From contig JACAXG010000080.1 of assembly GCA_018881555.1 (NCBI GenBank), positions 1,515,314 to 1,579,313 on the forward strand: a DNA stretch of 64,000 nt. Reading direction: 5' to 3'. Position numbers and translations under genes: made by a program. Shown here one piece after another: positions 53,035 through 64,000 of this stretch (positions within the stretch are counted from its first letter, which is position 1; every line of letters begins with the position of its first letter). This DNA is from Amblyornis subalaris. Taxonomy: Eukaryota > Chordata > Aves > Passeriformes > Ptilonorhynchidae. The notes below the pieces were generated by a model, which had not been told where the DNA came from, did no database searches, and was given only the letters and a program-made list of their open reading frames with translations.

Positions 53035-53100
53035 ATCATGGAATCACAGAATGGTTTGGGTTGGGAGGGACCTTAAAGCTCATCTGGTTCCAAACCCCAA
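53035..53100 (-). mobile_element. CR1 LINE 3' tail (type A), antisense; part of an inverted pair
   Basis: Only the last 66 bp or so of a type A CR1 in antisense: AATCATGGAATCACAGAATGG, TTTGGGTTGGGAGGGACCTT, AAAGCTCATCTGGTTCC. After a short CAAACCCC linker and a repeated GCTCGTCTGGTTCA, the sequence switches to CR1 in sense orientation. Confidence 0.92.
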
Positions 53101-53108
53101 GCTCGTCT

Positions 53109-53240
53109 GGTTCAGGTTGGACATCAGGAAGAAGTTATTCACAATCCAGGTGATTAGACATTGCAAGGGGCTGCCCAGGGAGGTCGTGGAGTCCCCATCC
53201 CTGGAGGTGTTTAAGGAAAGACTGGATACAGTGATACATT
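53109..53240 (+). mobile_element. CR1 LINE internal ORF2 piece, sense, lacking a 3' end
   Basis: A sense ORF2 C-terminal piece: TTCAGGTTGGACATCAGGAA, GAAGTTATTCACAATCCAGG, TGCAAGGGGCTGCCCAGGG, GGAGTCCCCATCCCTGGAGG, TGTTTAAGGAAAGACTGGA. It encodes [10 protein letters not shown] and then [20 protein letters not shown] in one uninterrupted frame. Unlike every other sense copy here it has no UTR or tail downstream, so it is missing its 3' end. Confidence 0.92.
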
Positions 53241-56200
53241 TGGTTCATCTATGTACAGGACTCTGCTTTGTCCCTAGACACCATCCCTGCCAGTTAATTT
53301 GATTTAAATGAGGTTAAATAAAACCTGCACAACGTGTTTTACTGGACTTCCATCAAATTGCTCAACAATAGCACCACTTACGGTGTGTACAAATATGACT
53401 TTTCCACTCTCTGAGTGAAAGTAATTTATCAACAAGTGGTCCTTGTCCCTGTACCGTGGCAAGTCTTTGTGAAATCTACTTTTTAGAGCAGGCTGTGGTT
53501 TATACAGTGTGTGTCTTCATTACAAATATGCTCTATTTTTTAAATGTTAAGATGCAGAAGAATGAAAAGGAAGCGTGCAGTTTGGAATAATTTTTGAAGG
53601 AGGGAGCTCTCCATTGTGCAGACACTCCTTGAAATGAATAGATCTGCATTAAATGTGTTCTTGAACTTGGCGATGGACTTTGATTCCATCCATTGTGGGG
53701 GATATTTCACCAGTGTAAGGGAAATGCGTGGAAGGGGGAACTGGGTGATTTATCCTTCTGTATCCGCCTTTGTTTTTGCCAGCCAGCAGAAAGGGCATTG
53801 TTTGCTTTCCCCCTCTATCTGTTTAGGACAGTCAGTGGTTGGAGCACCCCTCGGCACATGGGAGGCTCATTCTTCTGCCGAAGGTTTTTAATCCACATCT
53901 CCTGAAGAGGTGTTTCCCTCATGCTTGGTGTGCCTGTCCCACATGGACAGCTCCTTCCCAAGCAGGGTCCTGTCCCTCTGCACCACACACTGAGTTCAAA
54001 CAGCCCATGGCAGCGACCAGGACCAGCCTCAGGTGTGTGTCCCTGCTTGGAGTGTGAAGGATGATTTTTGGTTTATCCGACTGAAACTTANAAGTTCAAT
54101 TTTATGTTATTAGAAATCTGAACTGATGAGTTGGAAAATAAGACAACACAGTGTTGTTGTGTCTTCATGATGGGAGATTTCTTATCTTGGAGTGGGAGTT
54201 GGTGCCCCAGGTTCTTCAGATGCCGGTGGGAGGTGCTGNGATCTCACCTGTGGTGCAGAATCCATCTATCTTCATCACAGGGGATGGAGAGAGGATTCTT
54301 CTTTCAGGCTGTTAGGAAATAGAGGATGCTCCCTAAGGCTCTGTTGGTTTAGAGCTGGGGAAGGCAGAGCTGAGCAGGGTTTGAGGTCAGACAGCAGCAC
54401 CCACGTGCTTGGGACAGAACCTTCCCCCCCTTGTCACAAAGCCCCATCTCTCCCTGTCTCCACTAAAAGCATTTAGAGGCAACTTGGCATAAGAGCAATT
54501 TTAAATCTTCCCCTTCTTTTGCATCTGTCAGCGTTTCCTTGGCAAGATTCCTTATTTTTCAGTGGGATGAGTGGCCTTTCCCAGGTAGAGTTGACACTCA
54601 GCATGTTAAAGGTGCAGAGCTGCAGCTGATCCGTGTGTGCCAGTGCNGGTGGCATCGCGAAGGCACCTGCAGCCTGGGAAAGGCCATGGCCACCACAGAA
54701 CCACTCGTTTTTCTGAAAATACTGAAATCCTGAGTGCTGTTATTGTTGAATTAGTGCAAGCAGCCATCTGGAATCTGTAATCACTGCAGAGCCGGGAAAA
54801 ACTAAGGGAGGCTGCAGCATCCCAGGCAGGCAGGATGATGGCTCCAGAGCAGGCAAGCTCAGCTCAGCATTCCCTGGCTGATCTCAGTTTTCTGTCTCAG
54901 CACTGATGTTATTTTAATACAGTTCCATGGCTGGAGTTGCTGTGATTAGCAGAGCAATTTGCAGCGCGTTCTTCAAAATTGCCAATCAATTTGGGCCCAA
55001 AATAGACGGAAGCTGCTGCGGAATCGACGGCTGCTGCCCAGAAAAGCACTGAATGGTTTGTAAAGTCTGAGCAGGATTCGAGGTGCCTCTGTGACCTGCA
55101 GGATCCCCAAGCTCCTGCCTTGCACCCCTTTTAATTGCAGGGTGGCAGTTGTTGGGGCTGAAAGGGAATGAGGTGTTGTACGGATTTTGTTAAGTCCCTT
55201 GGAGCTGGCGGTGTCTCCTTGTGCNGCCATGGGATGCAAAGGTCACATCCTTCCCACCTTCTTTTATCCCAGCAGTAGGGCTGGCTTTAGGAGGTTTAGA
55301 GGTAAGGTTTAGAAGAGAAGTGACTTTTCCCTCCTTTAGATTATAAATGTGCACCCTGGTCATCCTCTAACACTGACTTTGAGGGCAGAATCAGCTGGAT
55401 TTTGTCCAGCTCAGGCCAATAGCGTTGGCAGCTGCTGCTGGAGCTGGAGCACCACAGGGTACAGATGGCACCGTGGAGCCACATCCATGACACTGTTCCT
55501 TCCTGATGGTGTTTCTACTGCCAAACCAGAGCCCATGGGCTCCATTTTCCTTTGTATTTCTCCTCTCCTTGCTGTTTGCAGCAGGCAGGGAAGAATATCA
55601 GCCAGTGTTCCATAAGGGAGATGGAGATTCTGGGTTGGGGAGCTCTGGGTGCCCATCCATCACATGCATCCTTCCCTTGGAAACTCAGATGTGCTGCCCC
55701 TTGGGCAGCCTTGTAGCCAGGGACCCCCATGAGGGTGGTCCTGCCTTAAATCTTGGCACGTGTTCGAGGGTCAGGGTGACACAGGTGGGTGACAGTGGGG
55801 ACACGAGCAAAGCCCACCCAAGGGGAAAACCTCGAGGTGCAGCCTGCACATTATCCACAATCTGGTCTTGGTTTTCCAGGGGATTTGGTATGAAACCATG
55901 AATTCATCCTTCAGTTGGCATTTAATAGGCTGGCTTTGGTTGAATTTTGGCTTGGTTGCAGTCTTACTTTTTAAAGTGGAAGGCTCAGAAGTATATCCAG
56001 AAATAAGGTGGGATTTGAACCGGTATAAAATGAGCTTTGCCAGAGAGAAGTTGAGGTTCTTTGTTTGGTTTTATTTTTTCTTAGCAGTTCCATCACTGCT
56101 CTCAATTTATCTTTGGGGTACTTTGGAACTGACAGTGAAGTGTCCTTGAGAGGCTGGGAAGACATCGCTGCTGACTCCTGAGAAAGTTTTAAAAAAGCCA

Positions 56201-56707
56201 GATTGTTTACTTTTGAGGAAAAATGACGAAAACCCATGTTTTGTGGAAAGCAAAGCCCTCGGCAGAGCTTGGCATGAGGTGGAGACAAAGCAGAGGCCTG
56301 GAGCATCCAGCCAAGCNGAGGTTTCCCTCCCATCACATCGTCCCTCGCCTCGCTCACGTTGCNAGCGCAGATTTGGATAGGAGTTTTTTATTTTTACTGA
56401 AGAATTGATTTCATGGCTGCCCTAAGTGAGCAAAGCTGTGATGTATTAACTGATGTCAGGCAGGGGATGTTTACCTATTTATCTTGGCTGCAGCAGCGCC
56501 CGTAGTATTTTCTTGCTCTGTTCTCCAAGACTCGTTAAATGTTACAAACATCAGCGAAGTCCTAATGAAACAATTGCATCCTCATGGCTTGATATGCAAA
56601 ATAACACCTCCAGCAAAGGCTGATAAATGCCTGTCTTTATGATTTTTTTCTTCTCACTATGTTCACATGGAGGGGAAACATATTGACTTTCTCTGCTCTG
56701 GAGCCAG
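53241..56707. other. Non-coding unique sequence, 3.5 kb
   Basis: No gene or transposon recognised. 53300-53600 is A/T-rich. 54640-55240 is mixed. A hydrophobic 93-codon frame (55868-56149, +) has no recognisable family. Confidence 0.5.
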
Positions 56708-57095
56708 GTTGGGAGAGCTGGGGATGCTCAGCCTGCAGAGGAGAAGGCTCCAGGGAGACTTCAGAGCCCCTTCCAGTGCCTAAAGTGGCTCCAGGAGAGC
56801 TGGAGAGGGACTGTGGACAAGGGTCTGGAGGGATAGCAGAAGGGAGAATGGCTTCCCACTGCCAGAGGGCAGGGTGTGATGGGATATTGGGAAGGAATTC
56901 CTCCCTGTGAGGNTGGGGAGGCCCTGGCACAGGTTTCCCAGAGAAGTTGTGGCTGCCCCATCCATGGAAGTGTCCAAGGCCAGGTTGGACGGGGCTTGGA
57001 GCAGCCTGGGCTAGTGGAAGGTGTCCCTGCNCATGGCAGGGGGTGGAACTGGATGAGCTTTATGGTCCCTTCCAACCCAAACCATGCCATGATTT
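56708..57095 (+). mobile_element. CR1 LINE 3' fragment (type A)
   Basis: A sense type A copy of about 390 bp, very like the one at 47214. It has GGGGATGCTCAGCCTGCAG, GAGAAGGCTCCAGGGAGACT, CCCCTTCCAGTGCCTAAAGT, GGGTGTGATGGGATATTGGG, CAGGTTGGACGGGGCTTGG and GGTCCCTTCCAACCCAAACC, with a short CATGCCATGATTT tail. Two N positions (56913, 57032) substitute one base each. Confidence 0.95.
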
Positions 57096-58541
57096 GTGCT
57101 GCCCTGTGCCATGCCCGGCACTGCTTGTGGGACATTGGGGCAGATCCGTGGCAGCCCCAGGTTGTTCCGTGTCCCCTCCCAGCTCGGCTCTGTCCCTCTT
57201 GCCTTGGGCAGACGGCTGCTGCATTTGTCCCTGTCTGTGCCCCTGTGAGGCCATGCCAGGAGCAGTGGGATCCTCCGGCACGGCCGAGAGCTGCGGTGTC
57301 AGCGCTGGGGGAGTCCCGGGCTGACTGATTGGTGTAGCAGGGTTTGAATTCTGCACTGAATATGACTAATAATCCATGACCTGGCTGTGATTATAGATGA
57401 AAGAAAGCTGATGAAGAGACCCTGCAGTGGCACAGAAAGGAATTAGCCATTGTCTAAAGCCGGGGCAGTACCGGAGCATTTGGATTTCACATCTGAGATT
57501 CACGGGTGAATAATTCAGCACTTGAAAAAATGCTCCAGCCGCAGTGTGACATCTCCACAGCTTCTTTCAGTGATATCCAAGACTTTAACTAAACATTGCT
57601 TCCCAGGGAGCTGGGGCAGCTGTCCAGATATTTTTCCTCTTAAATATCAGCATTCCAGATTGTTACCTGGATACGGATGGAGGTTTGGACTGATATCTTA
57701 GGAGATGCAATCTCTCTTAATGCGGGATTTTGCCTTCAGAAATCGCCTCCGACGTTTGGCAGAACCCAAAATCTTTCCAAGTGAAATAAGGAGANGTGGC
57801 TTTAGATTTAATTGATGCTTCCACCTAATCGGGTGCACTGCTAAGGCATGTGGAGTGGGGATGGGGTTGTTTGGGGATTTTGAATGAATGAACCAGTTCT
57901 CAAAGGCAAAATGTTGGTGGATTTATTAAATGTGAATAGAGAAGTGGAGGAAAAGTAGGTTGTGTGTNAAAGAGCCTTGGAAAATGGCTTGATGTTTTAT
58001 ATAGGGGCCCTATAACCCTAAAACTGGATTCAGAGCTATTAAATCTCTGCATCTGAGTGGAAAGGAANAACCATCCAGGAATGTAAGTGTTAAAGTGTTC
58101 CTACAACCTCCACTCCACTTCCTCCAGCGTATACATTAGTATAAGTCTTTAAATAAATGATCACATATTATTCCTCAAATAATTCATCCATTTTCTGAAT
58201 TATTAGCTAAAAATGGATGGTATCTTATAATTGTCATCAATTCCGACTCCTTATCGGGCCTAATAAGTTCTTTTCTCGGTGTGATAAGTGTTTTGATCAT
58301 TTCCTACCTACCCTGATTCTCTTTATAGTCAGAAGCATTCGCTCCTTCGGATGCACATCACGGGATGAGGCTGGGAAGCTATTTTACCTGTGAAATCTGT
58401 GGTCCAGCTGTGTCAGCTGCAGGAAAGTACTCAGGAAAATAAGCATAAGTCAGTAGGTGCTGCGTGTTTTCCCGAAGAGCAGGTCACTTGTAGGCTCACC
58501 TTGCCTGGCAGACCNCCTACGGCGAGGCGGTCTCTGGGAAA
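57096..58541. other. Non-coding interval with A/T-rich candidate elements
   Basis: No gene recognised. 57100-57330 is GC-rich. 57335-57560 (GACTAATAATCCATGACC, TGTGATTATAGATG, GGAATTAGCCATTGTC) and 58110-58340 (TCAAATAATTCATCC, ATAATTGTCATCAATTCC) look like short conserved-element candidates by motif density. Neither is supported beyond that. Confidence 0.4.
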
Positions 58542-58580
58542 AATGATGGTGATGATGATGGTGATGATGATAATGATGGT
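58542..58580 (+). repeat. (GAT)n/(GGT) compound microsatellite
   Basis: ATGATGGTGATGATGATGGT continues as GATGATGATAATGATGGT. It is a 39-bp interrupted trinucleotide repeat, likely polymorphic. It creates a run of Met and Val codons in one frame and is not a gene. Confidence 0.9.
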
Positions 58581-58996
58581 GTATTTAAGAGTTGCTACTT
58601 GCTTGTGTAATTAAAGGTTTTAAAAGCAAAAGCAAACGATCAGAAGTAACCCCAGCTTTGTACAGAGCCAAAAGCACAGGCGTTCCTTTCCGAGCACAAG
58701 GAATATGCAGGAATNGCACAAAGTTGGAAGTTTAAAAAGGAAATCGTATGGAAGGGCCCATCTGCTATCAATGTAGTCATTTATATGTACATAGAAAGGA
58801 AGAATCCTTATGAAACTTGGAGTTGTTCAGGAATATTCAAAGGATCTGGCTAGAAACTTGGATATAACGTCTAAGGGATTTTTGTCTTCCACATCCCTGG
58901 GGAACGTCACCTTTTTTTGGGGGATTTCTCACCGTTGCCTCTTTTCTGGCAATCCTTAGTTTCTTGAAGCTGATGATGGCCCAGGATTTAGCACAT
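58581..58996. other. Short non-coding interval
   Basis: No gene recognised. Unique sequence up to a short CR1 tail. Confidence 0.5.
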
Positions 58997-59076
58997 GGCA
59001 TGTCCCTGCCCCTGGGAACAAGATGAGCTTTAAAGTCCCTTCCAACCCAAACAATTCTGGGATTCTGGGATTCCAT
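58997..59076 (+). mobile_element. CR1 LINE 3' tail (type A), 80 bp
   Basis: The shortest recognisable sense CR1 end: GGCATGTCCCTGCCCCTGGG, AACAAGATGAGCTTTAAAG, TCCCTTCCAACCCAAAC, ATTCTGGGATTCTGGGATTCC. The tail keeps two and a half copies of the 8-bp ATTCTGGG repeat. Confidence 0.92.
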
Positions 59077-60320
59077 GTCCCGTAGTGAGGGAATGGCAGC
59101 AAGTGCTCCCTGAACCAGTTCTGTGTGTCAAGCACGGGAGGAATGAGCTCTTCCTCCCCTTGCTCCAGCTTAATTCCTTCCTGTGCCTAAGACAAGCACT
59201 CCNTTGTTTGGTTTCCTATCTGTGCTTTTATGAAAATTATGTGTACTTTAGAAATTAACACTTTTTATCCTGAGTCCACGTNGGCTAATTGCTAATAAGA
59301 GACAAACGAGATTTGTTAAAATTTCTTTTTTTCCTATAAAATTTCTAATTTGAAGATATTGGAAAAGAGAAATGTTTACCCCACTAGGGTTACTGCAAAT
59401 ATCCTGATGAGCTCTCACATCCTCCTCCGGCACCAGCCTAATTACCCTCCTTAGTCCAAACTTCAATATATTACAAATTCATACAGAAAAAAAAAAGCTC
59501 CTCTTTTCATCCTTCTTTTTTTAAACCTGGTGTTCTTTTTTTAACAGGGAAAATAAGCGAATATTTCTCATAGGGAAAGAGGTAATGGGAAAGTTTAGGA
59601 CTGAGTCTTTCCTTCAGCGTATCCCTGTGAAATCCATCTCCTTGTGCTGTTTTGGCTCCGTACTAATCCACATCTTTAAACAAAATTTTACACACACTTC
59701 TTCAGCTGAGTTATTTGATAATACCCAGTGTGTGAGGGACTCTGAAACATCCCCTTTCTTCATCAGCTTCTGTAATCTTAATGCACTTGACCTTGGTCTC
59801 TCCTATTTCCTGATGAGGTTCATAGGAAGAGCCTGTTAAGCTTTTCAGATGCTTGGTTTGTCAATGGATCCATAAATACAGCAGCAGAAAGAGAATCTGG
59901 GTAATAAGTTCATTTAAATGAAGCAATTCTGCCCATCAAGAAATCTCCATCCCAAACTATTCTTTAATGGCTTTTGTTATTTTAGAGCAGGCTGATGTAT
60001 AATTAGTTTTGGAGAGTCCTCATGTTTTTGTGAGGTTAATACCCCGGGATCCTGCTGAATTTTCAACCTTTGCAGATTTATGAGAGTTGGAGTTTTTAAT
60101 CATGCCACTCTAATTTTCTCAGAAATCCAGGCCCTTAACATTTCTGATTTATCTTAACTTTATATCCAGAGATGGAGTGAAAACGACATGTTTGGAATAC
60201 AATTGCTTTTAAGGAGGAAAGGCAAAAAGCAACAGTATGGGCTCTCTTTGGGCATCTTTGGCACTTAAAGGGAACTTCAAAAAAGGGCGGAGAGAGGCTT
60301 TCCAGACAGGCAGAGAATGA
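59077..60320. other. A/T- and pyrimidine-rich non-coding sequence
   Basis: No gene recognised. T-rich on the + strand, with an A run near 59490-59500. The texture resembles the ancient antisense LINE at about 4 kb (runs such as CCTATAAAATTTC and TTCTTTTTTTAAACC), but no ordered match could be traced. The last N positions of the window lie here (59204, 59282). Confidence 0.45.
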
Positions 60321-60580
60321 TAGCACAGGGGGAAACAGTTTTAAAGTGACAGTGGGGAGATTTAGATTAGGTGTGAGGAGGAAACTTCCCTGTGAGGGCA
60401 GTGAGGCCCTGGCACAGGTTGTCCAGAGAAGCTGTGGCTGCCTCATCCCTCGAAGTGTCCAAGGCCAGGTTGGATGTGGCTTGGAGCAACCTGGGCTAGT
60501 GGAAGGTGTCCCTGCCCATGGCAGGGGTGGAAGGAGATGGGCTTTAAGGTCTCTTCCCACCCAAAGCATTTTTAGATTCT
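60321..60580 (+). mobile_element. CR1 LINE 3' fragment (type A)
   Basis: A sense type A copy of about 260 bp: TAGCACAGGGGGAAACAGTT, GGGGAGATTTAGATTAGG, AGGCCCTGGCACAGGTTGTC, CAAGGCCAGGTTGGATGTGG, CCTGCCCATGGCAGGGGTGG and GGTCTCTTCCCACCCAAAGC. The tail has decayed to ATTTTTAGATTCTAG. It is moderately diverged. Confidence 0.93.
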
Positions 60581-63500
60581 AGTAATTAGAAATGATTTTA
60601 CTTCTGGCCATCACAGCTCAAAGTTTGTGTCCTTGCTCATTTTCAGGAGATGAAAATTTCCCCCTCACTTGCCAGTGCTTTTCAAAACTATGCAGCTGCT
60701 GACACTAATTATTGCTTCATTTCCTTCCACTTCTATAAAATATGAGAGGATGACCAAAAAAACCCAGCAACTCTTCTTAATCATCCTCCCTTGCCCTTGG
60801 TCGGCAGGAATTCTCTTTATGCTTCTCGACCTTAAAATTGAGTGCACTCATTGAAGCCCTCATGAGTCCACCTGGGTTCCTGTGTGTCCTCACCCTCATT
60901 ATTCCCAGGGGAATATTTATCTGGCCCCATGTGTAAATTCCTCCCACATTTGGTAAGAAGGGATATTTGTTTCTTCCTTACCTGAATCTCAAGGTTTTAT
61001 CAGGTCCTTGATCGCCGTCTGTAGGGATGTGGCGTGGAGCTGTGCTCATCTGAGGCCAACAACCTTTCCTTGTGGCCTTGGACCATCCTTTTCCCTCCCA
61101 TTTTCTCAATATCTCTGTTCTCCGTGGAGAACTTGGACTGGTTTTTTCCTTCACGAGCTTCCCCTTCTCTCCAGTGATCCTTCCCTGATTCTTCCCTTTC
61201 TTGCTTTGCATTTTGGAGCTCTCCTCTTTTGGGTCTGGCAGCTCTCCCTTCCCTAACACAGGACAGTATTATGCTGAAATCCTCCACATCTCAGACGTTC
61301 CCTCATGCGTTTCAGCTTCTCCAGGATTTTAATTGCCACCTTTTTCCCTTTGTGATACACTGCTGCTCTTGATGTCTGAGAATACATTTACAGAGAAAGC
61401 TCCTTCGGTATTTAACGTGTGCTTTGTCAGGAAGGCTGTAATTTCGTTCACTTCCTTCCTTTTTCCTTAAAGTTGTTTGTGACAGGTCTTGAAACACTCA
61501 CACCTTATGTCCTCCCAGAGTAAGGTCATAAACTGTCATTTATTTCAGAGCTGGCTTTAAATAGCCTGTTCTTAATATCATATCCGGGGGTCTGCTGGAG
61601 TTGGGGCTTGGGCTCTGCAGTAATTGTTGCATCTGCTTTCAGCTGAGGAAAAGTGGAGGCTTGCTATGAATATTAACAACTCATCCATCCTTTACACCTT
61701 CTGGGAACACACTAGTTCTGAAATTGTTTCTCCTTTTCATGGTTTTTGTGTTCTCCATTTTCTCTGCAAGCTCCTTTTTTTAATCAACTTTATTTCCCCC
61801 CCAGATTTATTCCTAATTGGAGGCTTTTATCTGTATTTATACCTGAATCTATTCTCAGCTAATGTCGGCTCTATCAGACCTTACCTTCTTTTAGGGTTTT
61901 AGATGTCTCACTGCTGGGATTGACCCACAAAACCCTTCTTTGTTTCCTGTTTCTCCTTCACTTGGCCTTTACTTCCATGCACTCACCATTGTTGATAGGA
62001 AAAGCCCAGGGAACTGCTGGGAGATGTGACTTCCTTGTGAGATTTTCCTGGGAAAATAGCTTTGGAACCAGAACCCGCAAAGTCCAACATCCCTTTCATG
62101 GACTGGAGCAGCACTTCATGGTGGGCAGAGTGGGAGGATGGTTTCACACTGTACCTTTTCTTAGGAACTTCATCTTCCCAACCCTGTCAGTTCTGGAAAC
62201 CTCAGGTACTCTGAATTTTTTCTTATTATGGGCAAAATTCAGAGACCTTTGGCCTAAGCAGAAATGTAAATTCATGGAAAGACAGCTTTACTCAGAGAGG
62301 TGCTGTTAAGAGACTTAGTGTTAAAATACATCCTAGTTTGCTGGTAAGTGAAAATTTTGATCACTTCATCCACCAGAAATGAAATTATAGTGAAAAAACA
62401 AGGATCAAATGGAATCCCTGGAATAAAAGGGATTGGGGGATTTCAGAACCTGGTAGGAGAACAGCATTTTTCAGGTCAGGGAACGACCAGCCTGGCACTG
62501 CTGTGGCTTGTGATGCTGCCCCACCACACTTTCTCCATAGGAGGTTCTGTCCTGTGTCCTGCCTCAGGACTAAAGAGAAAAAAAGGGGGGAAAAGAACCC
62601 AAGAGAAAAACCAACCAAGCAGAAAACCACCTGGATATTGCCCTCTGCAGAGGCCCAGCTGCCCACGCCAGCACAGGAGGAGCTGTGTGGTGTGATGTCC
62701 TTGCTGCTCTGGGTGCTCAGGGATGGAGCCCTGAGGGGACAGAGAGGTGGCTCAGGCATTTGGAAAGAGCCTGGATCCTGTTCCCAGCCAATTCCTGCCC
62801 CTGAACTCTGCTCTGAGCTTCTGCAGCAGTTGCTGAAGTCCTGCACGGGCAGGAGATGTTGTTAGGAGAAGCTTGGTGTGTTCAGCATCCACCCATCCAC
62901 GGGGAGAGCTGAATCCTCTCCTACTATTACTCCTCTGACTGTAAATATCTCGGAGACATTTACATGGTATTTCTTTTTAAGTATATAATGTTTTCATTCA
63001 AAAGTATCACAATTCTTAAAAGACCTGTCAGAGGCTCTGACATGTAATTAATTTCTCTAAAGCTCTTTTTTTGAAAGATACAACTGCATATATAGAACAC
63101 CTGCACTTATTCACAATTCTGCAGGAAAAAAAGCCACATCTTCTTTGCTTTCTTCCCCCACTTCTCCATAAAAAGATTCTCCTTCAGTTTGGATACTCCC
63201 TCTCCATCTCCCCTCACGAGCTACAACACTCAGGATGTAAAAGCTGTGTGTAAACAGGAGCTGGCAAGTTGGGTTTTGTCTGTGTGTGAGTGACCTTTTG
63301 TTTATTCAGCTTGAAGCCCAAACACTCTTGCAACTTTAATTCTGGAGCAGCCACCACTAAGTCAGAATCTGGTCCATCTCACAGAATTCCCATGTGTGGA
63401 GGTGGGCTTTTAGTCAGGCTTGTGGGCTGTTTATTTTTACCTGGTAGATGGTTTTTTTCACTCCTCTGCCTGGGAGGAGGGTGGTGAGCTCTAATGGTGT

Positions 63501-64000
63501 AATGGTGGTGCCCAGGAAATATGAAGGAATATGATGTTCGACCAGCAGTGGATAAATACCTATATTTATGGAGATACAGAGTCACATAGATTTTAGTGGC
63601 CAAGCACTGGATTCTGTGGCAATCATGGCCAGCTCGTTTCCTTTATCCCCTCCCTGTAAGTGCATCCAGGGCATCACTGTGGCCATCGCTGCTTCTGTTG
63701 GAAAATGCCGTGAGCTACTCCCCAAGGATGAGTGTGCAGGGAGTCCTCAGGGGGAGGAAATCTCTCCAGCAGGTCCCTTGGCACAATTCCTCCTTGGGTT
63801 GGCATCTGGGGCACTGTGGAGCTGGCGAGGCTGAAGGGAGGGGTGTCATCTCCCCATGGCACCTCTGACAGAGCGAAGTGATGGACCCGTGCACTTTGTA
63901 AACATCAATCCAGGGAAGCTGCACCAATCTGGGGCAAAACGGGCACATTCCGGCTGCCGAAGAAGCAAAGCAACTTGTTGCTCTCTTTGTAGAGGGCAGC
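60581..64000. other. Non-coding, pyrimidine-rich unique sequence to the window end
   Basis: No gene or transposon recognised. 60980-62000 is strongly C/T-rich on the + strand, mostly long TTCCTT- and TTTTCTCC-type stretches, and could be old antisense LINE sequence, unproven. A donor-like GGTAAGTG lies at about 62343 without a matching acceptor. 62930-63080 is A/T-rich with a TAATTAATTTC core. No N positions occur after 59282. Confidence 0.5.

Noticed and set aside
55868..56149. A hydrophobic 93-codon frame resembling a small membrane protein
   Set aside because: The hydrophobicity comes from T-rich DNA. There is no start context, no homologue I know and no supporting neighbours.
58542..58580. 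A Met/Val-rich coding segment
   Set aside because: It is a trinucleotide microsatellite read in one frame.
62290..62350. A splice donor (GGTAAGTG) near 62343 as the end of an exon
   Set aside because: No acceptor with a proper pyrimidine tract and open frame could be paired with it.
1..64000. Endogenous retroviruses, LTRs, DNA transposons, tRNA/rRNA genes, CRISPR arrays, telomeric or satellite arrays
   Set aside because: No paired long terminal repeats, retroviral motifs, inverted terminal repeats, cloverleaf-like segments, spaced direct repeats or TTAGGG arrays were seen on reading both strands by eye. A RepeatMasker, tRNAscan-SE and Infernal run would be decisive.
1..64000. A bacterial, viral or otherwise novel gene system
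   Set aside because: There is no dense coding, no operon-like organisation and no recognisable protein families, and the repeat content is typical of a bird.

Overview
This 64 kb window is non-coding DNA from a bird genome. The diagnostic signal is about two dozen 5'-truncated copies of the avian LINE CR1, together about 6.3 kb or a tenth of the window. They share the CR1 3' end: remnants of the ORF2 C-terminus, then a GGTCCCTTCCAACCCAAACC-like or TCTTTTCCAACCTAAATGAT-like stretch, then ATTCT(A/G)TGATT-type tail repeats. No mammalian SINEs, LTRs, DNA transposons, tRNAs, rRNAs or bacterial-style gene organisation were seen. A neognath bird, perhaps a passerine, fits best, but species and chromosome cannot be read from this sequence.

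No protein-coding gene could be recognised. The many reading frames of 60-300 codons have the Ser/Pro/Leu-rich look of translated non-coding sequence or run through CR1. The window is therefore most likely intergenic, or inside very large introns. A few exon-like segments are reported at low confidence: 29497-29631, 45208-45446, 14470-14557, and a possible first exon in a CpG island ending at a splice donor at 20511.

Layout: 0-7.5 kb holds CR1 fragments and a badly decayed, ancient CR1/L3-type LINE lying antisense at about 3.74-4.76 kb. 7.5-18.8 kb is mostly unique sequence with a few CR1 copies and A/T-rich stretches that look like conserved non-coding elements. 18.8-32.3 kb is almost free of transposons and carries the only clear CpG island (19.85-20.46 kb), two tandem TATA-like boxes on the minus strand (21.05-21.09 kb), and the best conserved-element candidates (22.9-23.5 and 24.95-25.5 kb). 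32.3-60.6 kb is the CR1-rich half, with two head-to-head CR1 arrangements and an A/T-rich microsatellite with a cruciform-forming palindrome. 60.6-64 kb is pyrimidine-rich unique sequence.

About 130 isolated single N positions are scattered through the window. Inside CR1 copies they replace one base without changing length, so they behave like masked ambiguous or heterozygous sites, not assembly gaps. I found no evidence for a new biological system. The items most worth following up are the CpG island with its open frame running into a splice donor, the conserved-element candidates around it, a perfect 14-bp inverted repeat at 11.70 kb, and the inverted CR1 pair at 53 kb.
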